A stretch of DNA of 64,000 nucleotides. It comes from Neodiprion pinetum (Eukaryota > Arthropoda > Insecta > Hymenoptera > Diprionidae). Every line of letters begins with the position of its first letter. The stretch's first letter is position 1. Below, one piece after another: positions 53,134 to 64,000 of the stretch. The stretch covers positions 15,930,871 through 15,994,870 of the forward strand of contig NC_060234.1 in the NCBI RefSeq assembly GCF_021155775.2, written 5' to 3'. The notes below the pieces were generated by a model. That model saw nothing but the letters and a program-made list of their open reading frames with translations, was not told where the DNA came from and did not search any database. The translations under genes were made by a program, and so were the position numbers.

Positions 53134-54617
53134 ATGGAGATGCACAAGGTAAACAACGACATACCTCAGGTGGTAGCCCCAGCACAGGGGAAATCCACCC
53201 TGGGTTCCGATCGGATGAAAGCCCCGGTGGCCCATGGCAGCGGCACGGATTCTGAGGGCCGCAAATTGTGCAAGGACCAGGTGACAAAGACGGCAACAAA
53301 GACAGCGGACACGAAAACTGGAACAGCGGACAGGACGATACTGGGACACCAACGACGAGACAGGACGGACAGCGTGTCGAGTACGGGCAGCGGAGCGAGT
53401 TGCGCTTCCGCTGTATCCACGATCGGCACGAAGACACGAATCACGGACGATATGGACCTGACGGACCTATTGTCACTGATCCACAGTACGGCGACAAGGA
53501 TGGCCGAGGCAGCGGCCATCCAAAAAAACATGAGTATGTCCGTCAAACTGGGCATAAAGACCATTCTCGAGGCTGCCGACGTTGCGCTCAACAGGCGCGC
53601 TAAAGCAGTCCCGAAAGACCACAAGACGGACAACGAGACGACGGAGACGGACGTTGAGACTGACCAACGGACACAAAACACTCCGCGGACGAAACGGAAA
53701 CGGGAGGCGACTGGAACCACTCCAGAATCCTCTCAGAAGAGGGCAACGGTTGTGGAACCGGTCGCTGACCGGCAGACAGTCACAAGGACAAGAAAGGAAA
53801 AGAAGAAACGGAAGACGCGGACGGACGAGACGAACGCGACGATGGACACGACGGCCGGGGCTGAGGGGCGCAGAGCGGCTCCCAAACATTGGGGGACGGC
53901 GGTGCTCGTCAAACCCGGGAACGACACGACGTACTCCGACATCGTCAGGAAGATACGGACCACGGTCGACCCTGCGAAGAGTCACGTTAAAGTGACGACT
54001 CTCAGGAAGACGAAGAATGGTCTGTTTCTTCTGAAGATAAAGACAGACGCCAACGGACGAGGCGACTTCCGACGCGTCCTGCAGGACGCGGTCGGCGACG
54101 CAGGCAACGTCAGGACCGGGATCTCCAGGGTTCAACTGGAGATCATGGATCTTGACTGTGTCACGACCAGACACGACGTGATACGGGCACTGCGATGAGA
54201 GACGGGACGAGACGCGGACTTTGGGGTCCACATCTTCGGCCCGAACCGGGCGGAGCAGCTTATGGCCGTATGCGACCTGGAGTCGCAGGAAGCCAGAGCG
54301 CTGCTCGGCCGGGGACGGATCGGGATTGGATGGGTAGCTTGCCGCGTCCGACCACGACTGACGGTGACGAAATGCCACAAGTGCTTGGGATACGGGCACA
54401 CTAAGGCAAAATGTAAAAATACAGACCGGACGAAGTGCTGCAGGAAATGTGGCGAGACAGGACACTACGCCACGGACTGTAAGAACAGACCGGCCTGCCC
54501 ACTGTCGCCGAGGCGGGACACGGCGATGCGGCGCATCTCGCGGGCTCCGGGAGGTGCGCGGTGTACCGGGTTGCGCTGGAGGAGTGCAAGAAGCAGGCCG
54601 GAAGACGGACAGGATAG
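53134..54617 (+). pseudogene. R1-clade LINE ORF1 (Gag-like, CCHC knuckles)
   Basis: The start is ATG at 53134 (MEMHKVNNDIPQVV). A basic Thr/Asp-rich region is followed by a Gag-like domain with DIVRKIRTTVDP and GLFLLKIKTDA. TGA at 54196-54198 (an Arg CGA position) interrupts the frame, which continues in phase with VCRVRPRL-like sequence to two CCHC knuckles, CHKCLGYGHTKAKC and CRKCGETGHYATDC. A phase change follows near 54510, and the C-terminal block CAVYRVALEECKKQAGRRTG ends at TAG 54615-54617. GC content is clearly higher than in the neighbours. Confidence 0.82.
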
Positions 54618-55366
54618 TTCAGGGCAACCTGAACCGCAGTAGGACAGCAGACATGCTACTACCACAGATAGCAGACGAACAAGACGCCGACATTCTGATC
54701 CTGTGCGAGCCGTACAGAGTGCGACAAACGCAGGATTGGATTACGAACGAGACCAAGACAGCGGCTATCTGGGTGATGGGCGCTGCCCGAGCCCGGATAA
54801 CCGCTCGTGGCGTCGGGGACGACTACGTCTGTGCTAGGGTGGGCGCTGTCAATTACGTCAGCATCTACCTGACCCCAAACTGCGCTGCGGCGGAGTTCCG
54901 GGCGAAGGTTGCGCTCCTCGAGGACAGACTCAGGGACCTGCCCGGGGACCTCGTGGTCGCGGGGGACCTCAACGCGAGGGCGGTCGAGTGGGGCATGACG
55001 GCAACGAACAGACGCGGACGGCTGCTGCTGGAGATGGCCGCAAGGCTGGACCTAGTAGTGGCAAACACGGGAGACGTACCAACGTACAGACGGCCGGGAT
55101 TTGGGGACTCCATCCCGGACGTAACGATGACGACGGACAGAACTCTTCCACGGATAGGGCGGTGGCGGGTGCTCGAGGGCTACACGGCCAGCGATCATCA
55201 GTACATCGCCTTCGAAGTGGCAGGAGAGACAAGGACGACACGGACGAGGACACGGCACCCCCCGCAGTGGAACGTAGACAAACTCGACGTACTGAAGTTC
55301 TCGGCGGAGCTGGCGGCAGCGCCGGCCCCAACTACCGACGTCCCCCCAGAGCTGACTGGCCGGTAA
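54606..55366 (+). pseudogene. R1-clade LINE ORF2, endonuclease domain
   Basis: This is an APE-type endonuclease that nicks the target. The frame runs through IVQGNLNRSRTADMLLPQ, ILCEPYR, VVAGDLNARAVEWG (catalytic GDxNA), PDVTMTTDRTL and SDHQYIAFEV. It overlaps the end of ORF1 in another phase. The frame is lost after 55366, and about 290 bp of frameshifted linker leads to the RT domain. Confidence 0.82.
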
Positions 55367-55658
55367 AGGGCGGAAAGTCTAGCGGACGAGACGGCCAAAC
55401 TGACGACGCGGCTGTGCGACAGCACAATGCCAAAACGACGGTACGGACGTAACAGACCACCACAATACTGGTGGACGGACGAGATAGCCGAGCTGCGGAA
55501 GAGTTGCCTGGCAAAACGACGACGGGTTACGAGGGCTGCACGCTGGAGGGAGACCCGAGAGGGAAACCCTTCAGGCCGAGTACAAGACTGAACGGAAACG
55601 ACTGACGTACGCCATCAGAGACAGCAAGACGCGATGCTGGAAGAAGCTCTGCGAGGAG

Positions 55659-57130
55659 GTGGACCGCGACCCCTGGGGTGCCGGTTACAAGATTGTGACC
55701 GGTAGGCTGGGGGCCCGGATCCCGCCAGAACTCAAGAATGCTGAAACCGCACGACGGATCGTCGACGGACTGTTCCCGACGCACCCGACGCGTACGGACG
55801 CGACAGACGACGACGAGACGGCGGCGCCCCCCGTCTTCACCGCCGAGGAGCTCGTCGGAGCGACCAAAGCAATGAAGAGGGGTAAAGCGCCAGGACCGGA
55901 CGGGGTACCGGCGGAGGTTCTTCGGCTGATGGCGAGCCTGAGGCCGGAGATACTCCTTGACCTCTACAACACGTGCCTTACGACAGGGACATTCAGCGAC
56001 CGGTGGAAGGTGGCGAGGCTGGTCCTTATCCCAGAGGGTAAGGGTGACCCCAGCACGCCGTCGGCCTACCGGCCGCTGAGCTTACTGGACACGACAGGGA
56101 AACTGTACGAACAGCTTCTGCGACCACGACTTACGGACGCGATACGGGACGGCGGAGGCCTCTCTGACCAGCGGTTCGGCTTCCGGAGGGGTCGATCAAC
56201 GATTGGAGCGATCCAAGAGGTGGTTGACTCCTTCCGGTCGACAGAAAGACATTGCCACGCTGTGCGACCCGTCATGCTGCTGGTGACACTTGACGTTAAG
56301 AACGCCTTCAACTCGGCCAGGTGGGTGGATATCCTAGGGTCACTGAGAGGCGACTTCGGGGTCCCGCCTTACTTGCTCCGAGTTGTTGAAGACTCCCTTC
56401 GGAACAGACGACTGACGTACGAAACGACCGAAGGCCAAGTGACGCGACAGATTACCGCGGGGGTCGCTCAAGGTTCCATACTAGGACTTGACTTTTGGAA
56501 AGGGATGTACGACAACCTGCTCAGACTGGAGCTCCCACTCGGCGTTCGCCTGGTCGCTTACGCTGACGACGTGGCGGCAGTGATAGTCGAGCGAACTCCA
56601 GATCTGGCACAATACGCACTGAACCAGACAACGAGACGAGTCGGACGGTGAATGACTGACCACGGACTGTAACTCGCGACGGAAAAGACAGAACTGGTGC
56701 TTCTCACCAGGAGACGAATACCGACAACATTACGCATGACGGTCGGGACGAACGAGATCGAGACCAGAGGGGAAGTCAAGTACCTGGGGGTGACCCTGGA
56801 TAAGAAGATGACCTTCTGGCCTCACATACGACGAACGGCTCAGAAGGCGGCTGAAAGGATAGCATCCCTAAGCCGCCTGATGGCATACACAAACGGACCG
56901 AGACCAGGGAAACGGAGACTTTTGATGTCGACGGTGAACTCGATCCTTCTCCACGGTGCGGAGATCTGGGCAGACTCCCTGAAGACTGAGAAGTACTGTC
57001 ACGCAATGACGACGGTACAGAGACGAAGCGCGTTGAGGATCGCTTGTTCCTATCGGACGGTCTCAGCACAGGCCGTTCTGGTGGTGGCGGGCGTGATTCC
57101 CATAGACCTCCTCGCGTTCGAGCGCAAGAG
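55659..57130 (+). pseudogene. R1-clade LINE ORF2, reverse transcriptase and C-terminus
   Basis: The RT has KAPGPDGVPAEVLR, YRPLSLLDTTGKLYE, QRFGFRRGRSTIGAI, LLVTLDVKNAFNSA, GVAQGSILGLDFWKGMYD and the catalytic LVAYADDVAAV. TGA at 56649-56651 and TAA at 56670-56672 interrupt the frame, which continues in phase with TEKTELVLL, EVKYLGVTLD and RRSALRIACSYRTVS to about 57130. It then breaks off in CCCCCTAG repeats. The 3' end and poly(A) are missing. The 19201-19565 fragment is the same family. Confidence 0.87.
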
Positions 57131-57260
57131 CCTAGCTCCCCCCTAGCTCCCCCTAGCCCCCCCCCCCCCCCCCCCCTCAGCCCGATGCCGGACGTTTCTC
57201 GACCAAACAATGGCGCGCTCCCCCCTAGCTCCCCCTTAGCTCACCCCTCGACCCACGGTT

Positions 57261-57298
<38 letters not shown>

Positions 57299-57300
57299 TA
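57131..57300. repeat. C-rich and (CA)n simple sequence at the start of arm 3
   Basis: CTAGCTCCCCC units and a poly-C run (about 57158-57177) are followed by the conserved arm terminus, AATGGCGCGCTCCCCCCTAG (about 57208-57227), and a (CA)n run at 57264-57295. Confidence 0.75.
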
Positions 57301-57905
57301 CGAAACTAAATAAATGAATTAAATAATACAAAACAAAAATAAAATGAATGGAATGGATAAAATAAAAAAAATGAATAAAATAAATGGAATAAATAGAATG
57401 AATAGAATAAATAAAATAAATGGAATAAATAAAATAAATAAAAAAAATGGAATATGTAAAATAAATAAAATAAATAAAATAAATAAAATTGAAAAAATAA
57501 ATAAATTGAATAAAATGTATGGAATTATTAAAATGAATAAAATGAATAAAATGAATATAAAAAATGAAATAAATAAAACAAATAAAATAAATAAAATGAA
57601 TGAAATGAATAAAATATTCATAGATAAAATAAGTAAAATGAATGAAAGAAATGAAACGAATGGAATGAATGATACAAATCAGATGAATAAAATAAATGAA
57701 ATAAATCTAATGAATAAAATAAATGAAATGAATAAAATAAATAAAATAAAACGAATCAAATAAATAGATGGAATAAATAAAATAAATGAAATAAATCAAA
57801 TGAACGAAATTGATGAAACAATTGGAATAAATAAAATATATAAAATAAATACAATAAATATGATAAACATGATAAATGAAACGAATAGAATAAATAGAAT
57901 GAATA
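57300..57905. repeat. (AAATAAATG)n-type degenerate simple repeat
   Basis: This is a long run of ATAAAATAAATGAAATGAATA-like units. Frames rich in Asn, Lys, Met and Ile over it are artefacts. The shorter equivalents are at 13743-13785 and 33240-33500. Confidence 0.9.
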
Positions 57906-59109
57906 GATGAATAGATAAAAAGAGTGAGAGAGAGAGAGAGAGAAAGAGTGAGAGAGAGAAAGGGAGAGAGAGTGAGAGGAAGAGAGAAAGGGAGGGAATA
58001 ATGCTGTGTACTGTAAAATTGAAACAAATCGAAAAACTTCGTTAACATACTGATCAAATGTGATAATCATTACGGAAATCACATCGGCATTCGCAGTATC
58101 GTAGGAGGATTGGTGTAGCACTATATATATTCTATAAAGTATACACAAAAGTAGTAACTCGTTAAAGTCTTCGGGTTTGCGAATGAACACCTTTTTTCAC
58201 CACTCACTTTGTCAAACACCTGTTTCTGCACGAGAGATTTTTCAAAATGCTAGAGAAGTTTCAAACGGCTATTAGGATTTGTATGAAAGGAGACACGCTC
58301 ACCATTTACCGAGCAAATACCAATCACCCATCGTTCATGGTGTGTACGCCTCGTGACATACAGGCAAAAATGTAACGCGACAGCAGTATAAGCTGGGAAA
58401 ATTTTCTCAAGAGATCGCTACCTGCTTTTTTGATAATCAATTTTTTCCCATCACATGCTCCACGCTCGTATGGTTGGGGGTGTGCAGGCTCGGACTTGTT
58501 CGCTATGAAGAGTCATAAACCCCGAAACTGTATGTGCACAAAACATCCGGTCAAAAGTCGACAAAACAAGATTTTTCTCACGCCAAACACTGCTCGCTAC
58601 CTGCTTTTCGGTGACCGATTTTTCCCATCACGTGCCCCACGCTGATAAGTGTTTCGGTGTGCAGGCTCAGACTTGTTTGTCATGAAATTTTTTTATTCTT
58701 TGATGGCTGCGGTGGTCCACCACTGCAACCCTTCACCCAGCCACTACTGCGCGCTGCCCACTACTTGCTTTTTCGTTGACCGATTTTTTCCCCACCGCAT
58801 AACCCAACGGTGGTTGGTGGTGTGCAGGTTCTTGATTTTTGCTTAGCCACATAAACAGTCATATTGATCAATTTAACAAGCTCTCCCCACTCACAATCCT
58901 GGATCAGTGAACACACCGGCTTGCCACCCGATGCATGCATATTTTTTACACGGAAACTGTGAATCGTCTCGGAACTACAATAAGATATTCAATTATACAA
59001 AATATCTCCACATTCTCTTCCCTTATGCATACAGGTGTAACATATCATCATCAAAAATAATAATAATAACAACAACAATAATAATAACAACAATAATAAC
59101 AATAAAAAT

Positions 59110-59146
<37 letters not shown>

Positions 59147-61539
59147 GCAATAATTCAATCTCCGTACATGCATAGATAACGATCTGGCAAAAGTACCGAG
59201 TCGATCAAACGATACTAGACGAGCACAAGATCAAAATCAAGACGTGGAAATGCAAACAATAAACGGTATTACGAATAGCACAAACGTTTTAGTAAGGCAA
59301 AATACCATTAAAAATTTCTCAGAAAAATCCCTGAACAAAAGATCACGACACAACATCGAACCAAATTTTACCAATGTTATGTAACCAAGATAAACGACGC
59401 CATACTCAAAAAAATTCTCAGCTAAACCTGAAAATAATCCATAACTAAATTACAAGTTATTTGGAGAGGAAATGAGTTTTAATTCATAGACACAATCAAA
59501 AACGATATACAACGGGTCTATATATAACCCTTTGGTTTTATTTTGAAACATTTAAAATAAAAGACATTGGGGGAGATGTTGAGTAATTCGGATGGCAAGA
59601 CCACCCGCAATGCCTCCGGCACGTGCCAAACCGGGTGATCCCAATCCTCGAAGGGGCAACGTTGCCCTCACCTCCCATCGATCAACCACCTGATGCCGAA
59701 GAAGTCTATGAAATCGTCACCCTACCATCGGCGTTCGTCAGCTAGCCCTCGAAAATATGCAATTTTGCTTCGGATCTCCGCCCGACCCTGGCGGCGTTTC
59801 TTAAAATCCCTTATACTGACCCACCTTTGGGACTCTAGAGTCCTCAGCAGATACGGTACACAAGGATAAACGACCAAATTTGAATTAAAATGCTACACAA
59901 ACACTTTGAATAAAAAGAGCGAGAACCATGTGCCGCAGAACACTATCATGAACAATGAACAATAAATCAAAATGAAGAATTTCTTAAACTTGAATACTTC
60001 TTCTTTGCACATATAAACACAAATAATTGAACGATTGAGAAACTCTCAAACGCGTTATGATGAAAATATTGGTAGTGAGCAAAAAGATGAAACTTAGTAC
60101 TTACAGAAATCTTCTCTAATTCAAGAACCATTTTTTTCTGTTCCAACTATGTACTTTTATGACTCGTAAACTCAGTGAAGTTTGAAAAATGGATACAATT
60201 TTTCACGCAACGACGCGATCTCAATTTCTTTGCCTCGGCTTTACGGACACTTTCTGTACGCGGAGAGAGTCCTCCCTGCCCATATCATTCGTAGCTGTAA
60301 CCCGACCTAACCCAGCGGAGTGAAAGCTAACCTGACCTAAGAAGGTAGGACTTGACCTAACGTAACCTAACTTGATCCGAGACACTACAACCCAACCTAA
60401 TATAACCTATCCTCGACCAAGACTGCCCAGCCTAACGTAAATTGATGAAATACTTTCTGAAATGATTCATTCCATCAAGCATGATCGCTAGCTTCGATAG
60501 TTCAATGATTCTTGAGCAATTCGCGGTCAGCGCGACTGCCTCGAGGTTTCCACAACCTGACCTACGTCAAGGCTACTCCAACTTGACATAACCTAACTTG
60601 ACCCAAGACACTATAACCCAACCTAATATAACCTATCCCAACTCGAGACTGTACAACCTAGCCGACCTAATACAACTTAATCTTTTGCAGGTTTCCCGGT
60701 AACATAAAAAGACTTCGGTTTCCTCTATAGACAAGGAAGCTCTTGGGAACATTCGCTCATTTTACTTATTCCGTCGTCTACTGGTTCTTATTTTGTCACA
60801 CGTACTACTTCTTATGCAATATAGGTAATGTAACCGGGCTTATTCATGTTTGGAAATACAAATTCAGTAGATTCTAGCATAGCTGTCGAGAGTGCGGTAT
60901 GCATCACAACATTTTCCAACCCGCATTGTTGTAGTACGATGACATTATGTAGAGCAATAATTTAATTTTTGACATGTCTTTCAAGACAGATTAATTTAGA
61001 AGTAACGTATGTAAAAATATTCATATTCCCGGCCGTTATAAATATCAACACTATTCACTATTCCATCAGTTTTACACAATTCATCAACCCTATTGCATAC
61101 GCAATTTTTATTAAAATCCCTAGCATCAACTTTTCCCCATAAAATTACGCTGCTGCCAGTAAATGAGGAAAAATATATCTCATTCACGAATGCGTTGACG
61201 GAACAATAATGTGCTTGAGATTCATCGATTCGTTTTGATTTTTATGTCTAGCAGCATCCTTTCCATAAACTTTCCACATATTTGAATGATGCAGATGAAC
61301 ATACAACGCGTAAATTCTGCAATAACCAGACTCATTTCAGTTTGATGACTGGCAACGACGTTTTCCCCATGAATACGTTGATTGCTGAGAGAAGCTCAAT
61401 GAAACTCCGCTACCTGCAAAAAAGCATTCCTACTTACACCTATGTAATGCAAATATTCCAAACGACGATTACAAGCATGCTAAAAATGTTTGGGGACAAT
61501 TCCATTTGGAGCTAATGGAGAACTATAGAGATTGATAAA

Positions 61540-62570
61540 TGTAAAACGGTGATCTGACCAGATGTCCCAGAACATATGATTTAGATCCGTTGCACTACCA
61601 CACAGTGCTGGAACTTGCTTTCGATGCTATGCTCGAATACACGGAAGTAATTTGACAATATTCTGATCGACACGCTCGGGCCAATAACAGGTTCATGGGG
61701 AAAGATTTTGATCCTAGTAACGTGGAATCGTATCTTATGTATTTTGACGTAAACAATCTATACGGTTCGTTCGAGTAGTGGCATAATATTATCGATATAT
61801 CAACTCACTCGGACGATCCACTGATCGGTTACATCCTGAACCGATGGATATCCGAATATCCTATAGAGCTTCACAAGAATCATGAAGATTTTAATTTTTC
61901 CGTCTCGAGCATTTCGCACCTCGGGTTCTGATGAAGGATGGGAACAATGGAAAAATCATGACCGAATTCATCGGGGATTCACGTAAAAATGAGCACATTT
62001 ACCATCAATGTGAGCGAACGTGTCAAGGATGCCGAAAGTGCAACGTTGAAAACCGTCACGCTTAACGATTATAAGCATCGCATGGGGAGGCTTACAAAGC
62101 GTTGGTCCGTACCACAATGCCCAATACGTAGTAAAAAACATGAAGTTAGTCCCATTGTACTGAGAAATTGACATTGAGTTGGCAAGACTGTAATATGCAA
62201 CTGGTACCTGGACAAACAGACGCAATACCTTGAGGGGTTTACCACCACCCCCACAATAAACTGACCATAGGATAGAACTGAGGGCATAAAACTGCTGTAA
62301 GGACAACCCCATCATCAAACAGAGATAGTTTTTCAACAATACGATAGATCCGTGCGAAACTATACACATTTACCACCACGGTTGGAGACGAAACGATACA
62401 TATCAACCTTATCAATGTGAGCAAACGTGTCAAGGGATGCGAAAACTGCAACGATAAATAACATCACGTTTAATGATCATAAGAACCGTCTGAGGGGCTT
62501 ACCAAGAGTAGATCAACCCCACAGTGTTCAATACGTAGTGAAAAACGCGAGGTTAGCCCCAATGTACTGA
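61540..62570 (+). pseudogene. Polymerase B remnants inside arm 3
   Basis: It has the same pieces as in arm 1: DLDPLHYHTVLELAFDAML-like sequence, ESYLMYFDVNNLYG (about 61730-61770), the YILNRWISEYPIELHKNHED segment, and two C-terminal-like blocks, LKTVTLNDYKHR (about 62060) and ITFNDHKNR (about 62470). Stops and indels are scattered. Motif C is missing. Confidence 0.6.
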
Positions 62571-62925
62571 AAAATTGATCATGAGTTGACAAGACGGTAA
62601 TATGCAACCGATACCTGGGCAAACAGGCACGAGAACTTGGAGGGTGTGCTGCAATCCCGCAATAAACTAGCCGTAGGCCGAAACTGAGGGCATAGAACCG
62701 TTGTCAATATATGCGTTTCACACCCAGGGCGATACTTCATGAAGCAGAGACGTTTCGCCAGCAAGACGATATTGAGCAGATCGAAGTTTTAAAATTCGAA
62801 TACCACGTCAATCCATTTATTCATCAATTACTTGAATATTTATTATTAATATATTGAACATTTATTCATATTTATTTGTTTACCACGAGAAAAGTTTTCA
62901 GAAAATGAAAAAAAGTTTTGACCCT

Positions 62926-63240
62926 TGGATTTAGAGTCCACATGATTGTGGCACGCATTCGACGGCTTCCGCGTGCAGCTTCGGGGGGGGCACAGCCGCC
63001 CGCAGAGCCGACCGAAGCTCCGCGCCAGGACGTTAAATGCGTACCACAATCATGTGGCGTCTAATTCCAAAGGTCATTACTGCCCGAGCAAGGACAGCTC
63101 CTGCGACATCCTTGGAAGGGGGGAGGTTAGAGATCCTCCTCGACTGCGGCAGAGAGGGGCTGCAGGCGGCCTTGACGTCGATGGTGCCGGACCCTGGTAG
63201 CAAGGGGCACCGCCACCATCGCCTGCCGTGACCAAAGGCC
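62926..63240. repeat. Palindromic centre between arms 3 and 4
   Basis: GGATTTAGAGTCCACATGAT (from 62929) is mirrored by ATCATGTGGCGTCTAATTCC (63049-63068) around a GC-rich core near 62995. The flank to 63240 matches the reverse of 19646-19830. This is the symmetry centre of the 57205-64000 inverted repeat. Confidence 0.65.
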
Positions 63241-64000
63241 TTCAAATAATGATAATAATAATAATAGTAATAATAATGAAAAAAATAATAATAATAATGA
63301 TGATAGTCATAGTCCTAATGATATATAATTTTTCGATACGATTAATAATCATTTCATTTTTCGGTGAACTTTTTTTCATTTTCGGAAATTTTTCTTCGTT
63401 TTCTGGAAACTTTTTCTACGTGTTAATTAAATGGGAAAAATGTTCTCTGGAAACTTTTTTTACGTGCTGATTAAATGGGAAAAATATTTTCGGAAAACTT
63501 TTTTCCGTCTTCTGAAAACTTTTTTTCATTTTCTGAAAATTTTTTTCGTCTTCTGGAAACTTTTTTTCATTTTCTGAAAACTTTTTTCACGTGTTGTTCA
63601 AACGGGAAAAAAGTTTCCGAAAAACTTTTTTCCATTTTCTGAAAACTTTTCTCGCGGTAAACGAATAAATATGAATAATTGTTCAATGTATTAGTAATAA
63701 ATATATAAGTAATTGATGGATGAATGAATTGACATAGTTTTCGAATTTTGAAGCTTCGATCTGCTCAATATCGTCTTGCTGGCGAAACGTCTCTGCTTCA
63801 GGAAGTATCGCCCTGGGTGTCAAACGCATATATTTACAACGGTTCTATGCCCTCAGTTTCAGCCTACGGCTAGTTTGTTGCGGGGTTGCACCACACCCTC
63901 CAAGTTCTCGTGCCTGTTTGCCCAGGTATCGGTTGCATATTACCGTCTTGTCAAATCATGATAAATTTTTCAGTACATTAGGGCTCACCTCGCGTTTTTT
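63241..64000 (-). mobile_element. Arm 4, inner end, running off the window
   Basis: An AAT microsatellite (63243-63310) leads into the minisatellite with TTTTCATTTTCTGAAAACTTTTTT-like units (63360-63660). The reverse-orientation start of the arm follows, matching 20450-20950. It continues past the right edge. Confidence 0.7.

Larger units (their letters stand above)
57205..62925 (+). mobile_element. Arm 3 of the giant inverted-repeat element
   Basis: This is the longest arm copy, in the same orientation as arm 1. From outside in it has the terminus and (CA)n, ~600 bp of AAATAAATG repeats (57300-57905), GA repeats (57925-57990), the ~170-bp internal repeats with units near 58415, 58590 and 58755, an AAC/AAT microsatellite (59055-59150), the common ~1-kb block, the TTAGG-like tract (60295-60690), polymerase B remnants (61540-62570) and the inner minisatellite (62890-62925). 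Open frames across it are short and mostly repeat-driven. Its outer edge abuts the truncated R1 element. Confidence 0.72.

Noticed and set aside
53473..54465. Long minus-strand frames opposite the R1-like ORF1
   Set aside because: High GC leaves the antisense strand open. The plus strand carries CCHC, endonuclease and RT motifs.
57344..57763. Asn/Lys/Met/Ile-rich frames over simple repeats (also 33150-33565 and 19532-20128)
   Set aside because: They translate AAATAAATG, TTATT or GAC/AAT repeats and are artefacts of composition.
58430..58846. Repeated frames with FFPSHAPR-like and CAGSDLF-like text (also 14505-14699 and 32523-33080)
   Set aside because: They follow imperfect ~170-bp internal repeats of the arms, change phase between copies and have no domain signal.

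Overview
The window looks like a transposon-rich block of an arthropod nuclear genome, most likely an insect. The reasons are degenerate TTAGG-type tracts, R1-like and CR1/Jockey-like LINEs, copia and gypsy elements, a Polinton/Maverick, and TATA plus TCAGT core promoters. I see no convincing host gene. Almost every coding region belongs to a mobile element, and most carry nonsense codons or frameshifts.

Layout. (1) 1-8342 is most of a Polinton/Maverick virus-like DNA element: polymerase B end (+); integrase, a fibre-like coiled-coil protein, a conserved protein of unknown function and the packaging ATPase (-); then a phospholipase A2/hydrophobic virion protein, adenain-type protease, penton-like minor capsid, hexon-like major capsid and a conserved protein (+); and a small gene on (-). 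Many reading frames differ from intact by one or two stops. (2) 8957-11751 is a decayed copia element with a 3' LTR. (3) 12039-13742 is a LINE reverse transcriptase fragment (-). (4) 13743-33592 is a giant inverted repeat. Arm 1 (+) runs 13743-18704. Arm 2 (-) is 20450-23017 plus 30902-33592. The centre holds a probable solo LTR, an R1 fragment and microsatellites. A gypsy element (23018-30901) with paired 288-bp LTRs and a 4-bp target duplication splits arm 2. (5) 33593-35551 is a copia gag/protease fragment (-), followed by a gypsy RNase H/integrase fragment (+, 35837-37106), a ~142-bp satellite (37107-38640), and a Helitron (-, 39671-48485) carrying OTU, HUH Rep and Pif1 domains. A tandem array of tRNA-bearing units is inserted in the Helitron. 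(6) 49733-52441 is a 3'-truncated LINE (-), and 52851-57130 an R1-clade LINE (+). (7) 57205-64000 is a third copy of the arm (+), a palindromic centre, and the start of a fourth arm (-).

The most unusual item is in the gypsy element. Downstream of pol, in the same reading frame and separated by a single TAA, lies a deoxynucleoside kinase domain (24831-25556) with no in-frame ATG before its P-loop. This suggests a retrotransposon that captured a dNTP-supply enzyme and expresses it as a Pol extension or from a spliced RNA. This copy has lysine where the family has its catalytic glutamate, so it is probably inactive. Other notable items are a near-constant 32-33 nt TATA-to-initiator spacing at five Polinton genes, the ~5-kb inverted arms carrying polymerase B remnants, and the tRNA-bearing array with an ~18-bp target duplication.
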